Assembly (NCBI GenBank): GCA_958295855.1
Contig: OY282383.1
Coordinates: forward strand, 2,832,481 to 2,896,480
From: an uncultured Poribacteria bacterium
Lineage (GTDB): Bacteria > Poribacteria > WGA-4E > WGA-3G
DNA: 64,000 nucleotides
Direction: 5' to 3'
A program made the translations under genes and the position numbers. Shown here piece by piece: positions 1 to 8,771 of the stretch (position 1 is its first letter; each line of letters starts with the position of its first letter). A model generated the notes under the pieces. The model saw only the letters and a program-made list of their open reading frames with translations. It was not told the origin of the DNA and did no database searches.

Positions 1-143
1 CGGAACGGCGAACGTTCGTTCCGAAGTTTGTAACTATTCGCCATCTCCTGCATTTTGGGAATGAGTTTCTCCATCTGTAGGCTAATCTCCTGTTCCATCA
101 CCAGAATTTTCTGTTGATCAGAGACAGATCCTGTTTGACTCAT
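1..143 (-). CDS. Partial small gene downstream of the type III CRISPR effector genes
   Basis: Only the first 47 codons are in the window; the 3' end runs off the left edge. The ATG is at 143-141 and overlaps the TGA of the upstream Cas7-Csx10-like gene as ATGA, with an excellent Shine-Dalgarno (AAGGAGG, 7 bases before the ATG) inside that gene. The visible N-terminus (MSQTGSVSDQQKIL) is charged, Met- and Gln-rich and probably helical, with no signal peptide. The tight coupling argues for a subunit of the same effector complex, for example a small helical Cas11/Csm2-type or Csx19-type protein. That is inference from position; the sequence seen is too short to recognise a family. Confidence 0.6.
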   Translation of the reverse strand, partial: MSQTGSVSDQQKILVMEQEISLQMEKLIPKMQEMANSYKLRNERSPF

Positions 144-2029
144 TTCGATTCCTCCTTATTTTCAGCCTTGTGTTTTCTGATTTCACATTTCACATTCTCT
201 CGCGTCCGAAGATGAAACGGGTCGCAAATCAGAATCTGCCCGAACCCCTCTTCACGGCGGTTTCCAATGCAGGTATCTTGGAGCATTTTCAGATATGGCT
301 TCCACGACTTAATGTCCGGCGTGTGAAACACGAAGACACTGCCCATGCGGGTGGCAAGGTCTGTCTCTTTCGGCAATCCCCACGCTGCATTCCACCCGCC
401 GACATAGTCGGAACTCGCAAAACTACGAACGAGCGTCACCTCAGCATCACAACCTGATATCTCCTGAAACATGGGGGCAGTCAGAACTATACTCCGTTGC
501 CATCCATCTGCCGCTGTCAGAATGGCACCGGATTGCAAAGCAATACTGAAGTAGGTGCCCTCAAACGCATCCATTTTGACATTTGGCAGGTGAGAATAGG
601 CATCCCATAACTTTTCCAAAGCGTTGTTGAAATCTGCAATGCGTTTGTCCAGCGGCTCCGAGTTCTCACATTTTGATGATACCTTCACGCAAACTCGCCC
701 GAGGCCTCGCGAACTCCCACCGCCGATTCGCTGAACCTGTTTCTGCAAGGTATCGGCCACTCTTCCTACAAGGCTTGATGGAATTCGCGCGGAACCTTGC
801 AAAGTCACTTTTTTATTGTCCGCTGACAATGCATCAACAGCAGTCAAGTGATAAAGCAATTCATCCTCAGCTACCCTGCGGTGTCGGTTGATGGCAACCC
901 GCGTGAGTAATCGTGTACTCAGACTCCGCGCCTGATAGACCTGATCGGATTCCTCATAAAAACCTGTTTTTGCATCAACGCGCCCACCACAACATGGACA
1001 ACCGGGTTGATAGAGCCATCCTGCTTTTTCTGCGGCGAGTTGTTCAAGAAGCGTGTCGAAAATGCCGTGCTTTTCATCCTCCCCTTTTTTTTCATCCCCT
1101 TTTTTTAGGAAACCGGAGAAATCCTTACATCCGACCGCCGTTGCCGGCAACACGCTTAAACCTGGATAACAGTTTCGGAAGATCCCGGCACCGTCATTGA
1201 GAAACAGTTGCCTGAAATCAGCGTCCGGTTCGCCATCCTCTGAATTTGCAAGCCATGCCTTTGCCACGGCACCGCGTATTAGTCCACCGCGGATGTATTG
1301 CACTGCCTCAACTGCTTGTCCTGTTGGTTTGCGTCCGCCCGTGATAAGTGGTGATTTCAGCGTGACTTTAATGGTTAATTCGGTGAAATCCGCTGAATCC
1401 GGTGCTATTGGCGAGGCTTCTTGAGAATTAGTTTCAACTGCTTTATCCTTTTGGGTAATCTTGAGCCAACCGAGTCCACGAGATTTCCCTGTCCCCATCG
1501 CATGAATGTAATTGAGTCCGGCGCGTAGCAGTTCAATCTGGTCCTTCGTGACCTCGTCACCGATTGTTACATCTCCGGAGAACACGAAACCAGCGTTCGG
1601 CAGGCTCGTCTCAGTGAAATAGAGGCGTTGGTCTTCTGCAACCCGTCGCCGCCGGTTGATAGTCACGCCGTTTCGGATTTCCGTTGATTCTGCTACTAAA
1701 TCTGTAGCCATCATTAGATCGTTGATAAAAATTCTTGATTCCCGATCCGGCGAACCGAAAATCTGACAGATAATACAGTGGTTGGTTTGGCACATCGATT
1801 CGGCGCGTGGACTGTTGCAGACATCTTTTTCCTGTCCTCTGGCAATTGCCTCACAAGCATGCCGCCAGATGCCTTTGAGCGTTGAAGCAGGGATGTAAAG
1901 TTTTCCATCACTGGTTTTAACCGTTGCTCGGTCAGCACCTGTTTCGCTGGAACCGCTATCTCCGATGCAAAGGGCGGTATCAACCGTTGCCGTAATTCGC
2001 CATCGCCTTTCAATGAATGAATTTGTCAC
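140..2029 (-). CDS. Type III CRISPR RAMP fusion: Cas7 (Csm3-like) domain joined to a Csx10/Cas5-like domain
   Basis: Predicted backbone subunit of a type III crRNA-guided effector complex. GTG start at 2029, overlapping the Cas10 stop (GTGA), with SD GAGGAG just upstream. Residues ~8-200 form a Csm3-like Cas7 RAMP: D33 sits where the catalytic target-cleaving Asp of Csm3 lies, then YIPASTLKGIWRH and the Gly-rich loop GTGKSRGLGW. Residues ~215-629 form a second RAMP unit of ~415 aa, the usual size of Csx10. It has SPLITGG near its start, a CPCC Cys cluster, GGGSSRGLG, and near the end GGWNAAWGLP and GNRREEGFG, which I associate with Csx10 (type III-D). Cas7-Cas5-Cas11 fusions are known from III-D variants, so this may be a related architecture. 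Calling the second half Csx10 rather than another RAMP is from memory of the family. Confidence 0.78.
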   Translation of the reverse strand: MTNSFIERRWRITATVDTALCIGDSGSSETGADRATVKTSDGKLYIPASTLKGIWRHACEAIARGQEKDVCNSPRAESMCQTNHCIICQIFGSPDRESRIFINDLMMATDLVAESTEIRNGVTINRRRRVAEDQRLYFTETSLPNAGFVFSGDVTIGDEVTKDQIELLRAGLNYIHAMGTGKSRGLGWLKITQKDKAVETNSQEASPIAPDSADFTELTIKVTLKSPLITGGRKPTGQAVEAVQYIRGGLIRGAVAKAWLANSEDGEPDADFRQLFLNDGAGIFRNCYPGLSVLPATAVGCKDFSGFLKKGDEKKGEDEKHGIFDTLLEQLAAEKAGWLYQPGCPCCGGRVDAKTGFYEESDQVYQARSLSTRLLTRVAINRHRRVAEDELLYHLTAVDALSADNKKVTLQGSARIPSSLVGRVADTLQKQVQRIGGGSSRGLGRVCVKVSSKCENSEPLDKRIADFNNALEKLWDAYSHLPNVKMDAFEGTYFSIALQSGAILTAADGWQRSIVLTAPMFQEISGCDAEVTLVRSFASSDYVGGWNAAWGLPKETDLATRMGSVFVFHTPDIKSWKPYLKMLQDTCIGNRREEGFGQILICDPFHLRTRENVKCEIRKHKAENKEESK

Positions 2030-4632
2030 TGCCGATTCTCCTCGCTAGATTCAGGGATAAATTCGTAGGCTTCGATCAGGTCAAAAAGTAGGGTCTCGTA
2101 GTACTTCTTTTTACAAGTTCTGTCTCTCTTCGGCATTGCATACCATGGGCCCAGACCGTTCGCGATGTCAGGTGCACCCCGCCAGTTGCTTTCAATCTCC
2201 TTTTGGAGCGTTTCTCTCTTGTCATCTCTGAGGCGACTTCGGAAATAGAGATACTCAAGCGTTGAGGTATGCCTGCCAGATGTGAGCGATTGCCGGAGTC
2301 GGTAGAGTTGCGAGCGTGGAAAATCGCTGCCTTTGAATCCTCGGACGGTTTGGATGAAGCCGTAAAGTTCATGCAAGGTGAACGGACGCATGGTTAGGAT
2401 ATTCTTCTCATCAGTTTTGTAAAACTTTTTGCGGAAATCGCTGAGCTCGCTCGTAATCATTGAGAGTGATTTGAGGGAAATGAAGTCAACCGTCCCACCA
2501 GAGTAACCAACCTCTGTTTTCAGTTTTTTCGCCCTGGTTTTCGCTGATTTGAGCAGGTTCGTAGCGAGATGCTCCAAGAACGCAATCGGCGTATGCTCAT
2601 TTGCAATCACAAAGCCTAGTGAGAGGCTAATTGCCGGTTGCATCTTCTGTTGTTCAACAAGCCACTCTTCGGAGACATATCGTTGAGATTTACACAATTT
2701 TTCTTCACCGGCATCAGCAAATTTTGAGTGGCTATCAAATTCCCGGTCAAAGTTTTTGCCGAGTTCATGCACCACTTCAAACGCCTTACTTCCCGGCACA
2801 ATCAACAGTAGGTCATCACCTCCGATGCTGACGATTTCAAACGGATGGAGGTTGTTGTCGGTTGGGCTGAGGTGTTTCGCAAGTGCTTCAAATGCCGCTT
2901 TCTGCGTTGCGATAAACGCGCGCTCCGAAAACTGCCGGTATTGTGCCGGTGTTTCGATTTTCTCCAAATATCCACCCATGTTGTTACCGTCCGCATAGAT
3001 GAATGTAACAAATCCTGAGGGGTGGCTGGCATCGGCGATCTCTTTAAGGTCTTGGGGACCGTAGACATCATCAAGTGTTTGATTTGGTTCAAGATACTGT
3101 GTTTCCTTCCCCATCGCCTTCAAGTATTCCTTAAATAAGGAACTCCAATCTTTCAGGCACCATCCACCTTGTTCGTTACGAGTTGCCGGTTGCCACCCCG
3201 AAAGCCATTTCAAGTAGTAATCAATACGTTCCTGTTCGCCTTCAATATCGCTTTCTCTCTTGGTGACTCGCCCTGCCACATATTTACGAGTGCAAGCCTC
3301 ACATAGAATGCGCGGTGAACGGATGATTGCAGGTCGCCGCTCGCAGCTCTCGCAGCGTTGTTGGTAGGCACCGATTTCGACGTGTGCCGGCCGGTCTCGT
3401 TGAGTTGTTCGATGCGACGTTGGATTTCCCGCGCGCCGATGAAGTTGTGCCCGTGCCAATTTCGTGGTGAGTTCGCCAAAACACTTTTTGTTGAAAAAAT
3501 CTTTGTCCTTCTTTCCACCGTAGTAACCTTCCATGAGTTCCAAGGTCTTTGAGTTTTTGCACGCCTCTCGAAATTCTGCAAGCCAAAACTGCTCGGGGTT
3601 CAGCCCATACTGCAATTCAAGTAGATCAAATGTATCACCGACTGCAACACTATTGGCGATAAGCGTTTCTTGCGTGTAAATCCGTTCGATTTCATCCGCA
3701 ATTTCGTTAACAAGGGAAGCAGGAGTAAACGCGAGGGTATTTCCGCCAGCTGCGTAGATAATACACTCTGGTGCCGACAAACTATGCCCGGTACGCTCAC
3801 AGAAATTAGCGCGAATGCGTTGTGCTTGTTCTGGATCGGTGAGGTTTTGGTGCCCTAAGAGTACAGGAATATCTTCAAGGTTAATCCGGTCAAGTAATGC
3901 GCTCGCCCCTCGAATCTCCGGCAATTTCGCAGATTCAAGAAAATAGTCTTTTATCTTCGTTGCGCCGCCTAGCACAAGGCCGACCCGTTGCTTTTGATCT
4001 GGATTTTGTTGTTTAAGAGGGTGTTTATCAAACTGCTCTATAGTACACGGAGAAAGCCGTTTAGAAGCCACTGTTTTAGCCGCATACACAATACATTCCA
4101 GCACATCTCCATCTGCTTTTCCCTCAATAGGCAAAAGTCCAGCCCATACAGCATCGTAGATATCGCCGAGTCCATCGTTTTTCCATGTCGCTGTCAAAGC
4201 AGACAAGCGGAGGCGATTCAATGTTTCGACCTTAGACTTGAAACCGTTATCGTAACCAAGGCAATACGCAATTGCCGAGGCCGTCAGCGCATGGTCGGCA
4301 ACCGTTGCCCCTGGGAGGGAACAGCACGGCAACCAACGAAACGATCGGAACGAAAGTTCACCGTTTTTTCCATCTTTTCCTTGCCACAACGTCTGAAGCC
4401 GCGGCATGAGTAAATCAATGATGCAAGAGATACGTCCTGCGATGTCATGTTCAGGCCAACCTTGAACATGCTCGGAGGCCCGTTCAATAACATCGTTCCA
4501 ATCTGTCTGCGTGATACCGAATTGATCTTCTAGAATCAGATCTTCCCACTGATAAGGCTCATGTGCATCCTCGAACTGATAAAGTTCATGTGCATCCTCA
4601 ATTGGTTCACCTGTTTTCCAGTTTCGTACCAT
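2026..4632 (-). CDS. cas10: Type III CRISPR large subunit Cas10 (Csm1/Cmr2-like)
   Basis: Large subunit of the type III complex. On target RNA binding, family members make cyclic oligoadenylates with their GGDD palm. GGDD is residues 604-607, within SIGGDDLLLIVPG, and looks intact. An earlier palm-like block (LGGATKIKDYFLESAKLPEI) carries the conserved Cas10 start of palm 1. A CxxC...CxxC zinc ribbon lies near residues 427-447 (CESC and CEAC). The N-terminal region has ADHALTASAIAYCLG where an HD nuclease would be, but no clear HD pair, so ssDNA cleavage is probably absent. ATG 4632 has SD GGAGGAG. It ends overlapping the Cas7-Csx10 start. An intact GGDD fits the CARF effector encoded upstream, which would sense the cyclic product. 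Confidence 0.88.
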   Translation of the reverse strand: MVRNWKTGEPIEDAHELYQFEDAHEPYQWEDLILEDQFGITQTDWNDVIERASEHVQGWPEHDIAGRISCIIDLLMPRLQTLWQGKDGKNGELSFRSFRWLPCCSLPGATVADHALTASAIAYCLGYDNGFKSKVETLNRLRLSALTATWKNDGLGDIYDAVWAGLLPIEGKADGDVLECIVYAAKTVASKRLSPCTIEQFDKHPLKQQNPDQKQRVGLVLGGATKIKDYFLESAKLPEIRGASALLDRINLEDIPVLLGHQNLTDPEQAQRIRANFCERTGHSLSAPECIIYAAGGNTLAFTPASLVNEIADEIERIYTQETLIANSVAVGDTFDLLELQYGLNPEQFWLAEFREACKNSKTLELMEGYYGGKKDKDFFNKKCFGELTTKLARAQLHRRAGNPTSHRTTQRDRPAHVEIGAYQQRCESCERRPAIIRSPRILCEACTRKYVAGRVTKRESDIEGEQERIDYYLKWLSGWQPATRNEQGGWCLKDWSSLFKEYLKAMGKETQYLEPNQTLDDVYGPQDLKEIADASHPSGFVTFIYADGNNMGGYLEKIETPAQYRQFSERAFIATQKAAFEALAKHLSPTDNNLHPFEIVSIGGDDLLLIVPGSKAFEVVHELGKNFDREFDSHSKFADAGEEKLCKSQRYVSEEWLVEQQKMQPAISLSLGFVIANEHTPIAFLEHLATNLLKSAKTRAKKLKTEVGYSGGTVDFISLKSLSMITSELSDFRKKFYKTDEKNILTMRPFTLHELYGFIQTVRGFKGSDFPRSQLYRLRQSLTSGRHTSTLEYLYFRSRLRDDKRETLQKEIESNWRGAPDIANGLGPWYAMPKRDRTCKKKYYETLLFDLIEAYEFIPESSEENRQ

Positions 4633-4694
4633 ACAACTCCTCCAGTTTCCACTTCGCCGGCTACGATGTGAAAATTCCTTTCTGCCTGCCTTAA

Positions 4695-4712
4695 ATCTAC
4701 ATCTACATCTAC
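4695..4712. repeat. Three copies of the hexamer ATCTAC between the cas10 and CARF genes
   Basis: Three perfect tandem ATCTAC hexamers lie in the 98-bp gap between the CARF stop and the cas10 start. No terminator-like hairpin is seen, so cas10 is probably transcribed from the upstream promoter. Confidence 0.6.
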
Positions 4713-4730
4713 ATATAAAGTTAGCCTAGA

Positions 4731-5873
4731 TTAGGTTCTCTCTAACCAGTCGTTAAGGTCAGCTACAACATCGGGTAATGAACCTGCATCAGTCGTTGTT
4801 GTAAGCACTTTAAACTTCACACACCAAGACCCGTTTGAGTACACACCTTGAACTATTTCCACTCCTGTCTCACTTGATAGCCGAAATCGGGTTGTTTCAG
4901 ACAAATCCGGGTTCCAATACGTTGTGTGACAGAGACGGACGTAAGGGCACCCGTCGGTAAGTTTCTGCAAAAACTCCGAAATGGGGCCGCGTGCCTGGTT
5001 GTAGGCATGTTTTCCTAGTCTTGGCCGCTTCTTTTCTTTCTCTGTTGCTGGACGCGGCAGGCTAGTCTCCTTTGATTGTCGAAAACGGGTGAGGAAAGTC
5101 TCATGAAAAATCTGGCCGGTGGCAGAGAGTTCCAGATGATGCACCCCATCAATTTTCTCCCGATTGACCAGCGGCTCAAAGCGTTCATCCCAATCATCCT
5201 CAAAACGTTTCCACGGTTCACAAGCATTGTCCTTGCTGAGTGCCATAAACATGCCGCTTGCACGCTGCCAGAGCGAGAAATCTAAGGACACTGGCATAGG
5301 GGGAAAGGAAATGATAAAATTAAAACGCTCATGCTTGTAATACACTGGAATGTCAAGTGCCTGGCCCATGAGAACAGCAATGGCAATTTGGGCTTTATAG
5401 CCCCCCGTTGCGTTAATCGCACAAAAGTCAACTCCCGACTCATTCACCCGCTCCCCAAAGATTTTTGCAAGGTTGCGTAAGCCTTGGGTGCGAAATGCCT
5501 TGGGATCGTCATCGCGCAAACCTTCTACGCAGTGAATCTCTACTTGCCAATCATTGGCTGTGAAATAGGATTGTAAAATTGTAGCGATTGCAGTTCCATC
5601 ATCTGTATGAGAATGAATTAGGTGGAGGAGACCTTTCTCAATAAACCCCTGCTTGAGGAGATCAGTCACAGAGTTAATCTCCGCGCCGCACAGCCGCTCG
5701 GCCGGTCCAATTTTACGCAGTTGAGTCGCCACTTCCTGCCAATTCTTTTCGGAATACGCCTGGGCCAGAGCAACATGGGCCTGATCAGTTTGCGAATCCT
5801 TGATGAGATCAGACAGGTTGGGGTAAAACAGACTCACTCCGACTGTACAGAGGAGGATGTTGGGTTTAGACAT
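4731..5873 (-). CDS. CARF-domain CRISPR ancillary protein, APE2256-like N-terminus, unassigned C-terminal domain
   Basis: Predicted cyclic-oligoadenylate-sensing ancillary protein of the type III system, 380 aa from the ATG at 5873. An in-frame extension to 6026 is possible, but it would read through the promoter, and the 5873 ATG has SD GGAG at good spacing. The N-terminal ~215 residues are a Rossmann-like CARF domain: first strand NILLCTVGVSLF, and the ligand-pocket motif INATGGYKAQIAIAV followed by IPVYYKHERF. This resembles the APE2256-type CRISPR family. The C-terminal ~160 residues have a basic linker (KEKKRPRLGKHAYNQ) and a mostly beta part with KFKVLTTTT. I do not recognise a HEPN R-x4-H motif there. 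It could be a RelE-like or other effector nuclease, or the protein could be a ring nuclease; this is unresolved. Confidence 0.78.
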   Translation of the reverse strand: MSKPNILLCTVGVSLFYPNLSDLIKDSQTDQAHVALAQAYSEKNWQEVATQLRKIGPAERLCGAEINSVTDLLKQGFIEKGLLHLIHSHTDDGTAIATILQSYFTANDWQVEIHCVEGLRDDDPKAFRTQGLRNLAKIFGERVNESGVDFCAINATGGYKAQIAIAVLMGQALDIPVYYKHERFNFIISFPPMPVSLDFSLWQRASGMFMALSKDNACEPWKRFEDDWDERFEPLVNREKIDGVHHLELSATGQIFHETFLTRFRQSKETSLPRPATEKEKKRPRLGKHAYNQARGPISEFLQKLTDGCPYVRLCHTTYWNPDLSETTRFRLSSETGVEIVQGVYSNGSWCVKFKVLTTTTDAGSLPDVVADLNDWLERT

Positions 5874-5924
5874 GCGAAATCTCCGTTGTTTACATCTCCC
5901 TAACGCTTTCCGAATGCTAAAGAC

Positions 5925-5953
5925 ATTATAACACACCGCCATTTTCGTGTCAA
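5925..5953 (-). promoter_or_regulatory. Consensus sigma-70 promoter of the type III CRISPR operon
   Basis: On the minus strand TTGACA (5953-5948), a 17-bp spacer, then TATAAT (5930-5925): a perfect match to consensus. It lies ~50 bp upstream of the CARF ATG at 5873 and supports that start. It implies strong constitutive expression of the CARF-cas10-cas7/csx10 operon. Confidence 0.8.
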
Positions 5954-6104
5954 CACTTTTATCGCACGACTCTGGAAACCCATCTCCGCTCATCCCGCTG
6001 GGGTTAACAAAACACTCAGCACACAAAGGTATAGCATATTTTATATTTTATGCCAACAGTAAAAAACCAAAAACGAAATGCACCTACTTCAGGAAAATAT
6101 GGGC

Positions 6105-6133
6105 TTGACACAGACTTGGAATTCTGATAGCAT
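6105..6133 (+). promoter_or_regulatory. Promoter for the Gfo/Idh/MocA oxidoreductase
   Basis: TTGACA, 17-bp spacer, TAGCAT, 120 bp upstream of the ATG at 6253. The 379-bp gap 5874-6252 therefore holds two divergent promoters, this one and the CRISPR one; nothing else is recognised in it. Confidence 0.55.
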
Positions 6134-6252
6134 CATAACAATAAACGATGAGGTGCCCCAAGCTTTGAAAGAGAACCCTTTTAAAGAAGAGTCCTAAAGC
6201 AGCAGAACCTAACCCTTAGCCCCATCAGGGCATTATGTTATAGGAGAAAACT

Positions 6253-7302
6253 ATGCCACGTACCTACAAAGCCTGTCTTATCGGATGCGGACGGATGGGC
6301 GCAACTATCGACGACGAAGTCGCAAACCGCCCCGATAGCTTCATCTGGCAACCCTTCTCACACGCCGCAGCAACAGTCGCATGCGACAGAACCGACCTCG
6401 TCGCTGTCTCTGATGTCTTCGCCGAAAAAGCGGAATCCATCAGGCAACGCTACGGAGCCGAGCGCGCTTATACAGATTACCAACAGATGATCGAGAAAGA
6501 GAAACCCGACATCGTCTGTATCGCTACGCGCCCGGGGCCACACGCCGACATTACCGTCTTTGCTGCCGAGAACAACGTCAAGGGCATCTACTGCGAAAAA
6601 CCGCTCTGCTGCTCTATGGAAGAGGCAGACATCATGGTAGATGTCGTTCAAAAGCACGGTGTTAAATTCAACTACGGCACGCAACGCCGTTATATGCCTA
6701 TTTACCGCAAGGTGCGCGAACTCGTTGATGCAGGTGAACTGGGGAACATCCAGTGCACCATCGCACAATATGGAGCCATTTCTGCCCTCTGGGGATTAAC
6801 CCACGCCGCTGACATGCTGCTTTTCCTCGCTGGCGACCCGGAAGTGGACTTCGTGCAAGGCACTATCATCTGTAAAGAATCCGATTGGGATGGTAACCAC
6901 CTCAACGTCGATCCCGGTATTGCCTCAGGCTACATCCGTTTTTCTAATGGAGTCCACGGCTATAACACCGCAGGCACCGGACCCGAATACGAGGTCTGCG
7001 GTACCGGTGGCAAAATCCGCATTCTCAACAATAGCAGAGAAATCCAATTCCGCAAAAAGGATGGGACCTTCCTGGAAGAAGTGCCGTTTCCGGACGTATC
7101 CCGGGCCACAGGCACCGTGATGGGCATCACAGACATCGCCGAGGCACTCGACGAAGACCGGGAAACGAAGGGACCCGTCCACCTCGCGCGCCGTAGTCAG
7201 GAGACGCTCATGGGCATGATTGAATCTCATCGGCTGGGCGGCAGGCATGTCTCACTCCCGATGGAAAATCGGAGCCTCTACGTCGGCAACAAAAACTGGT
7301 GA
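6253..7302 (+). CDS. Gfo/Idh/MocA family NAD(P)-dependent oxidoreductase
   Basis: Cytoplasmic sugar- or cyclitol-type dehydrogenase of 349 aa, the usual family length. The N-terminal Rossmann fold shows GCGRMG at residues 11-16. The conserved EKP motif (E115-K-P117) follows, contributing to nicotinamide binding. The second half is the alpha/beta substrate domain, with the His-containing LTHAADMLLFLAGDP segment in the active-site region. ATG 6253 has SD AGGAG. The substrate cannot be told from sequence. It is followed by a hairpin (GGGCAGG/CCTGCCC, ~7335-7356) and then moxR. Confidence 0.88.
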   Translation: MPRTYKACLIGCGRMGATIDDEVANRPDSFIWQPFSHAAATVACDRTDLVAVSDVFAEKAESIRQRYGAERAYTDYQQMIEKEKPDIVCIATRPGPHADITVFAAENNVKGIYCEKPLCCSMEEADIMVDVVQKHGVKFNYGTQRRYMPIYRKVRELVDAGELGNIQCTIAQYGAISALWGLTHAADMLLFLAGDPEVDFVQGTIICKESDWDGNHLNVDPGIASGYIRFSNGVHGYNTAGTGPEYEVCGTGGKIRILNNSREIQFRKKDGTFLEEVPFPDVSRATGTVMGITDIAEALDEDRETKGPVHLARRSQETLMGMIESHRLGGRHVSLPMENRSLYVGNKNW

Positions 7303-7379
7303 GATTCTCTTGCCTATTGCCAAATACACTGTAAGGGCAGGTCTCCGTGCCTGCCCGTTTCCTCAGTTTCCGAATAACC

Positions 7380-8366
7380 ATGAACTTAGAAACCCAAATC
7401 CCCCACTTTCGTGAAACCTTCTATCGCGTCAAAACCGAGGTGCAAAAGCAGATCGTCGGTCAAGATGAGATCATCGAAGGTGTCCTGCTCTGCCTACTCG
7501 CCAATGGACACGCCCTCCTTGAAGGCATCCCCGGCTTAGGCAAAACGCAGCTCATCCATACCCTCAGCGAAACCCTCGACCTCACCTTCAAACGCCTCCA
7601 ATTCACACCCGACATGATGCCCTCCGACATCACAGGCACAACGCTTCTCGTCGAGGATGAGGGAGGCAGAAAACAATTTGAATTCCAACAGGGCCCTATT
7701 TTTTCGCAACTCATCCTTGCCGATGAAATCAACCGCGCAACTCCGCGCACCCAATCCGCTCTCCTTGAAGCGATGCAGGAGCGCACCGTCACGGTCGGGC
7801 GTGCAAGCCACAAGTTAGCAGAGCCATTTTGCGTGCTTGCCACGCAAAACCCATTGGAAATGGAAGGCACCTACCCCCTTCCGGAGGCACAACTCGATCG
7901 GTTTCTGTTCAAACTCCTTGTCGAATTTCCGGGTGAAGATGAGATAGTCCAGATATTGCGTCGTACCACATCCGATGTCAACATCACCGTTGAGAAGGTC
8001 ACGAATGCGGCGACGCTCAACCAGATGCGCCAGCTTGTCCGCCAGGTCATCATTGCCGAGCATGTTGAACGTCATATCATCCGCCTCGTCCGAATGACAC
8101 ACCCCGATTCCGAGGATGCCCCGGACATCGTCAAACGTTATGTCCACCTCGGTGCCGGCATCCGGAGTGTCCAGGCGATAGCACTTACCGCGAAAATCAG
8201 AGCACTCCTTGACGAACGCTACAACGTCGCCTTTGAAGATGTGGATGCTGTGCTGCACCCTGCCCTCCGCCACCGCATCCTCCTCAACTTTGAGGGCCAA
8301 GGCGAAGGCATTTCCACTGACGCTGTTGTCACCGAAGCCCGCGACACTCTCTCCCCACCACCGTAG
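7380..8366 (+). CDS. MoxR-type AAA+ ATPase
   Basis: ATPase of the MoxR/RavA clade, usually a chaperone-like factor paired with von Willebrand A proteins. 328 aa from ATG 7380; an upstream in-frame ATG at 7347 lies in a repeat hairpin and is less likely. Walker A GIPGLGKT is residues 49-56, Walker B ILADEINRA carries D115-E116, and sensor 1 is in LATQNPLEMEGTYPLPEAQ. The C-terminal lid is helical. No VWA or DUF58 partner gene follows, unlike the usual MoxR operon. It ends at a repeat-type sequence (GTAGGGGCGAGGTTTC) that recurs after trpB. Confidence 0.88.
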   Translation: MNLETQIPHFRETFYRVKTEVQKQIVGQDEIIEGVLLCLLANGHALLEGIPGLGKTQLIHTLSETLDLTFKRLQFTPDMMPSDITGTTLLVEDEGGRKQFEFQQGPIFSQLILADEINRATPRTQSALLEAMQERTVTVGRASHKLAEPFCVLATQNPLEMEGTYPLPEAQLDRFLFKLLVEFPGEDEIVQILRRTTSDVNITVEKVTNAATLNQMRQLVRQVIIAEHVERHIIRLVRMTHPDSEDAPDIVKRYVHLGAGIRSVQAIALTAKIRALLDERYNVAFEDVDAVLHPALRHRILLNFEGQGEGISTDAVVTEARDTLSPPP

Positions 8367-8390
8367 GGGCGAGGTTTCCATAGGGTTTTC

Positions 8391-8587
8391 TCATTAATAG
8401 AATTTGCGGTTGCCAAAAACAGGTGAAAATGATAATATAGAATTCTATATTGTCAAAAATAGGTGAAAATGATAATATGGAATTCCATATTGTCAAAAAT
8501 AGATGAAAATGATAATATAGAATTCTATATTGTCAAAAATAGATGAAAATGATAATACAAAATTTGCAATTGCCAAAAATAGGTGAG
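8391..8587. repeat. Tandem 40-bp repeats with covarying palindromes
   Basis: Four full 40-bp units (8411-8450, 8451-8490, 8491-8530, 8531-8570) with partial units on both sides. Each unit is a spacer TGTCAAAAATAGRTGAAAAT followed by a palindromic part. Units 1 and 3 carry ATATAGAATTCTATAT and unit 2 carries ATATGGAATTCCATAT. Both are perfect 16-bp palindromes, so the A-to-G change on one arm is matched by T-to-C on the other. Unit 4 is degenerate. The array lies ~250 bp upstream of the coiled-coil gene. It has no variable spacers, so it is not CRISPR. It could be an operator array or RNA hairpins. Confidence 0.8.
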
Positions 8588-8654
8588 GTGAAAAGAGTCA
8601 TAATGGAAAACTTCGTAGCAGGCAAATACATACAGCAAGGAGGGTATAAAGGAC

Positions 8655-8683
8655 TTGACCTCCGTGATCGAAAATGTTATACT
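8655..8683 (+). promoter_or_regulatory. Upstream copy of a duplicated promoter
   Basis: TTGACC, 17-bp spacer, TATACT. Nearly identical over ~30 bp to the promoter at 8772-8800 (both continue CGAAAATGTTATACTTGATT), so this is a duplication 117 bp apart. Confidence 0.6.
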
Positions 8684-8771
8684 TGATTCAAATATAGATA
8701 ACTGCTGTTGCAAAGTCGCCTACAGGCGATGGCACTTCCCGCGTAGATGTCAAGATTACGAGAAAAAAGAT

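Noticed and set aside
5874..6026. N-terminal 51-residue extension of the CARF protein
   Set aside because: It covers a consensus promoter and the CARF fold starts right after the ATG at 5873.
8219..8416. Minus-strand and other-frame frames overlapping moxR, mod, res and ilv genes
   Set aside because: These are shadows of strongly supported genes and have no family-like sequence.
8411..8570. 40-bp repeats as a CRISPR array near the cas genes
   Set aside because: The part between palindromes is itself conserved, so no spacers exist.
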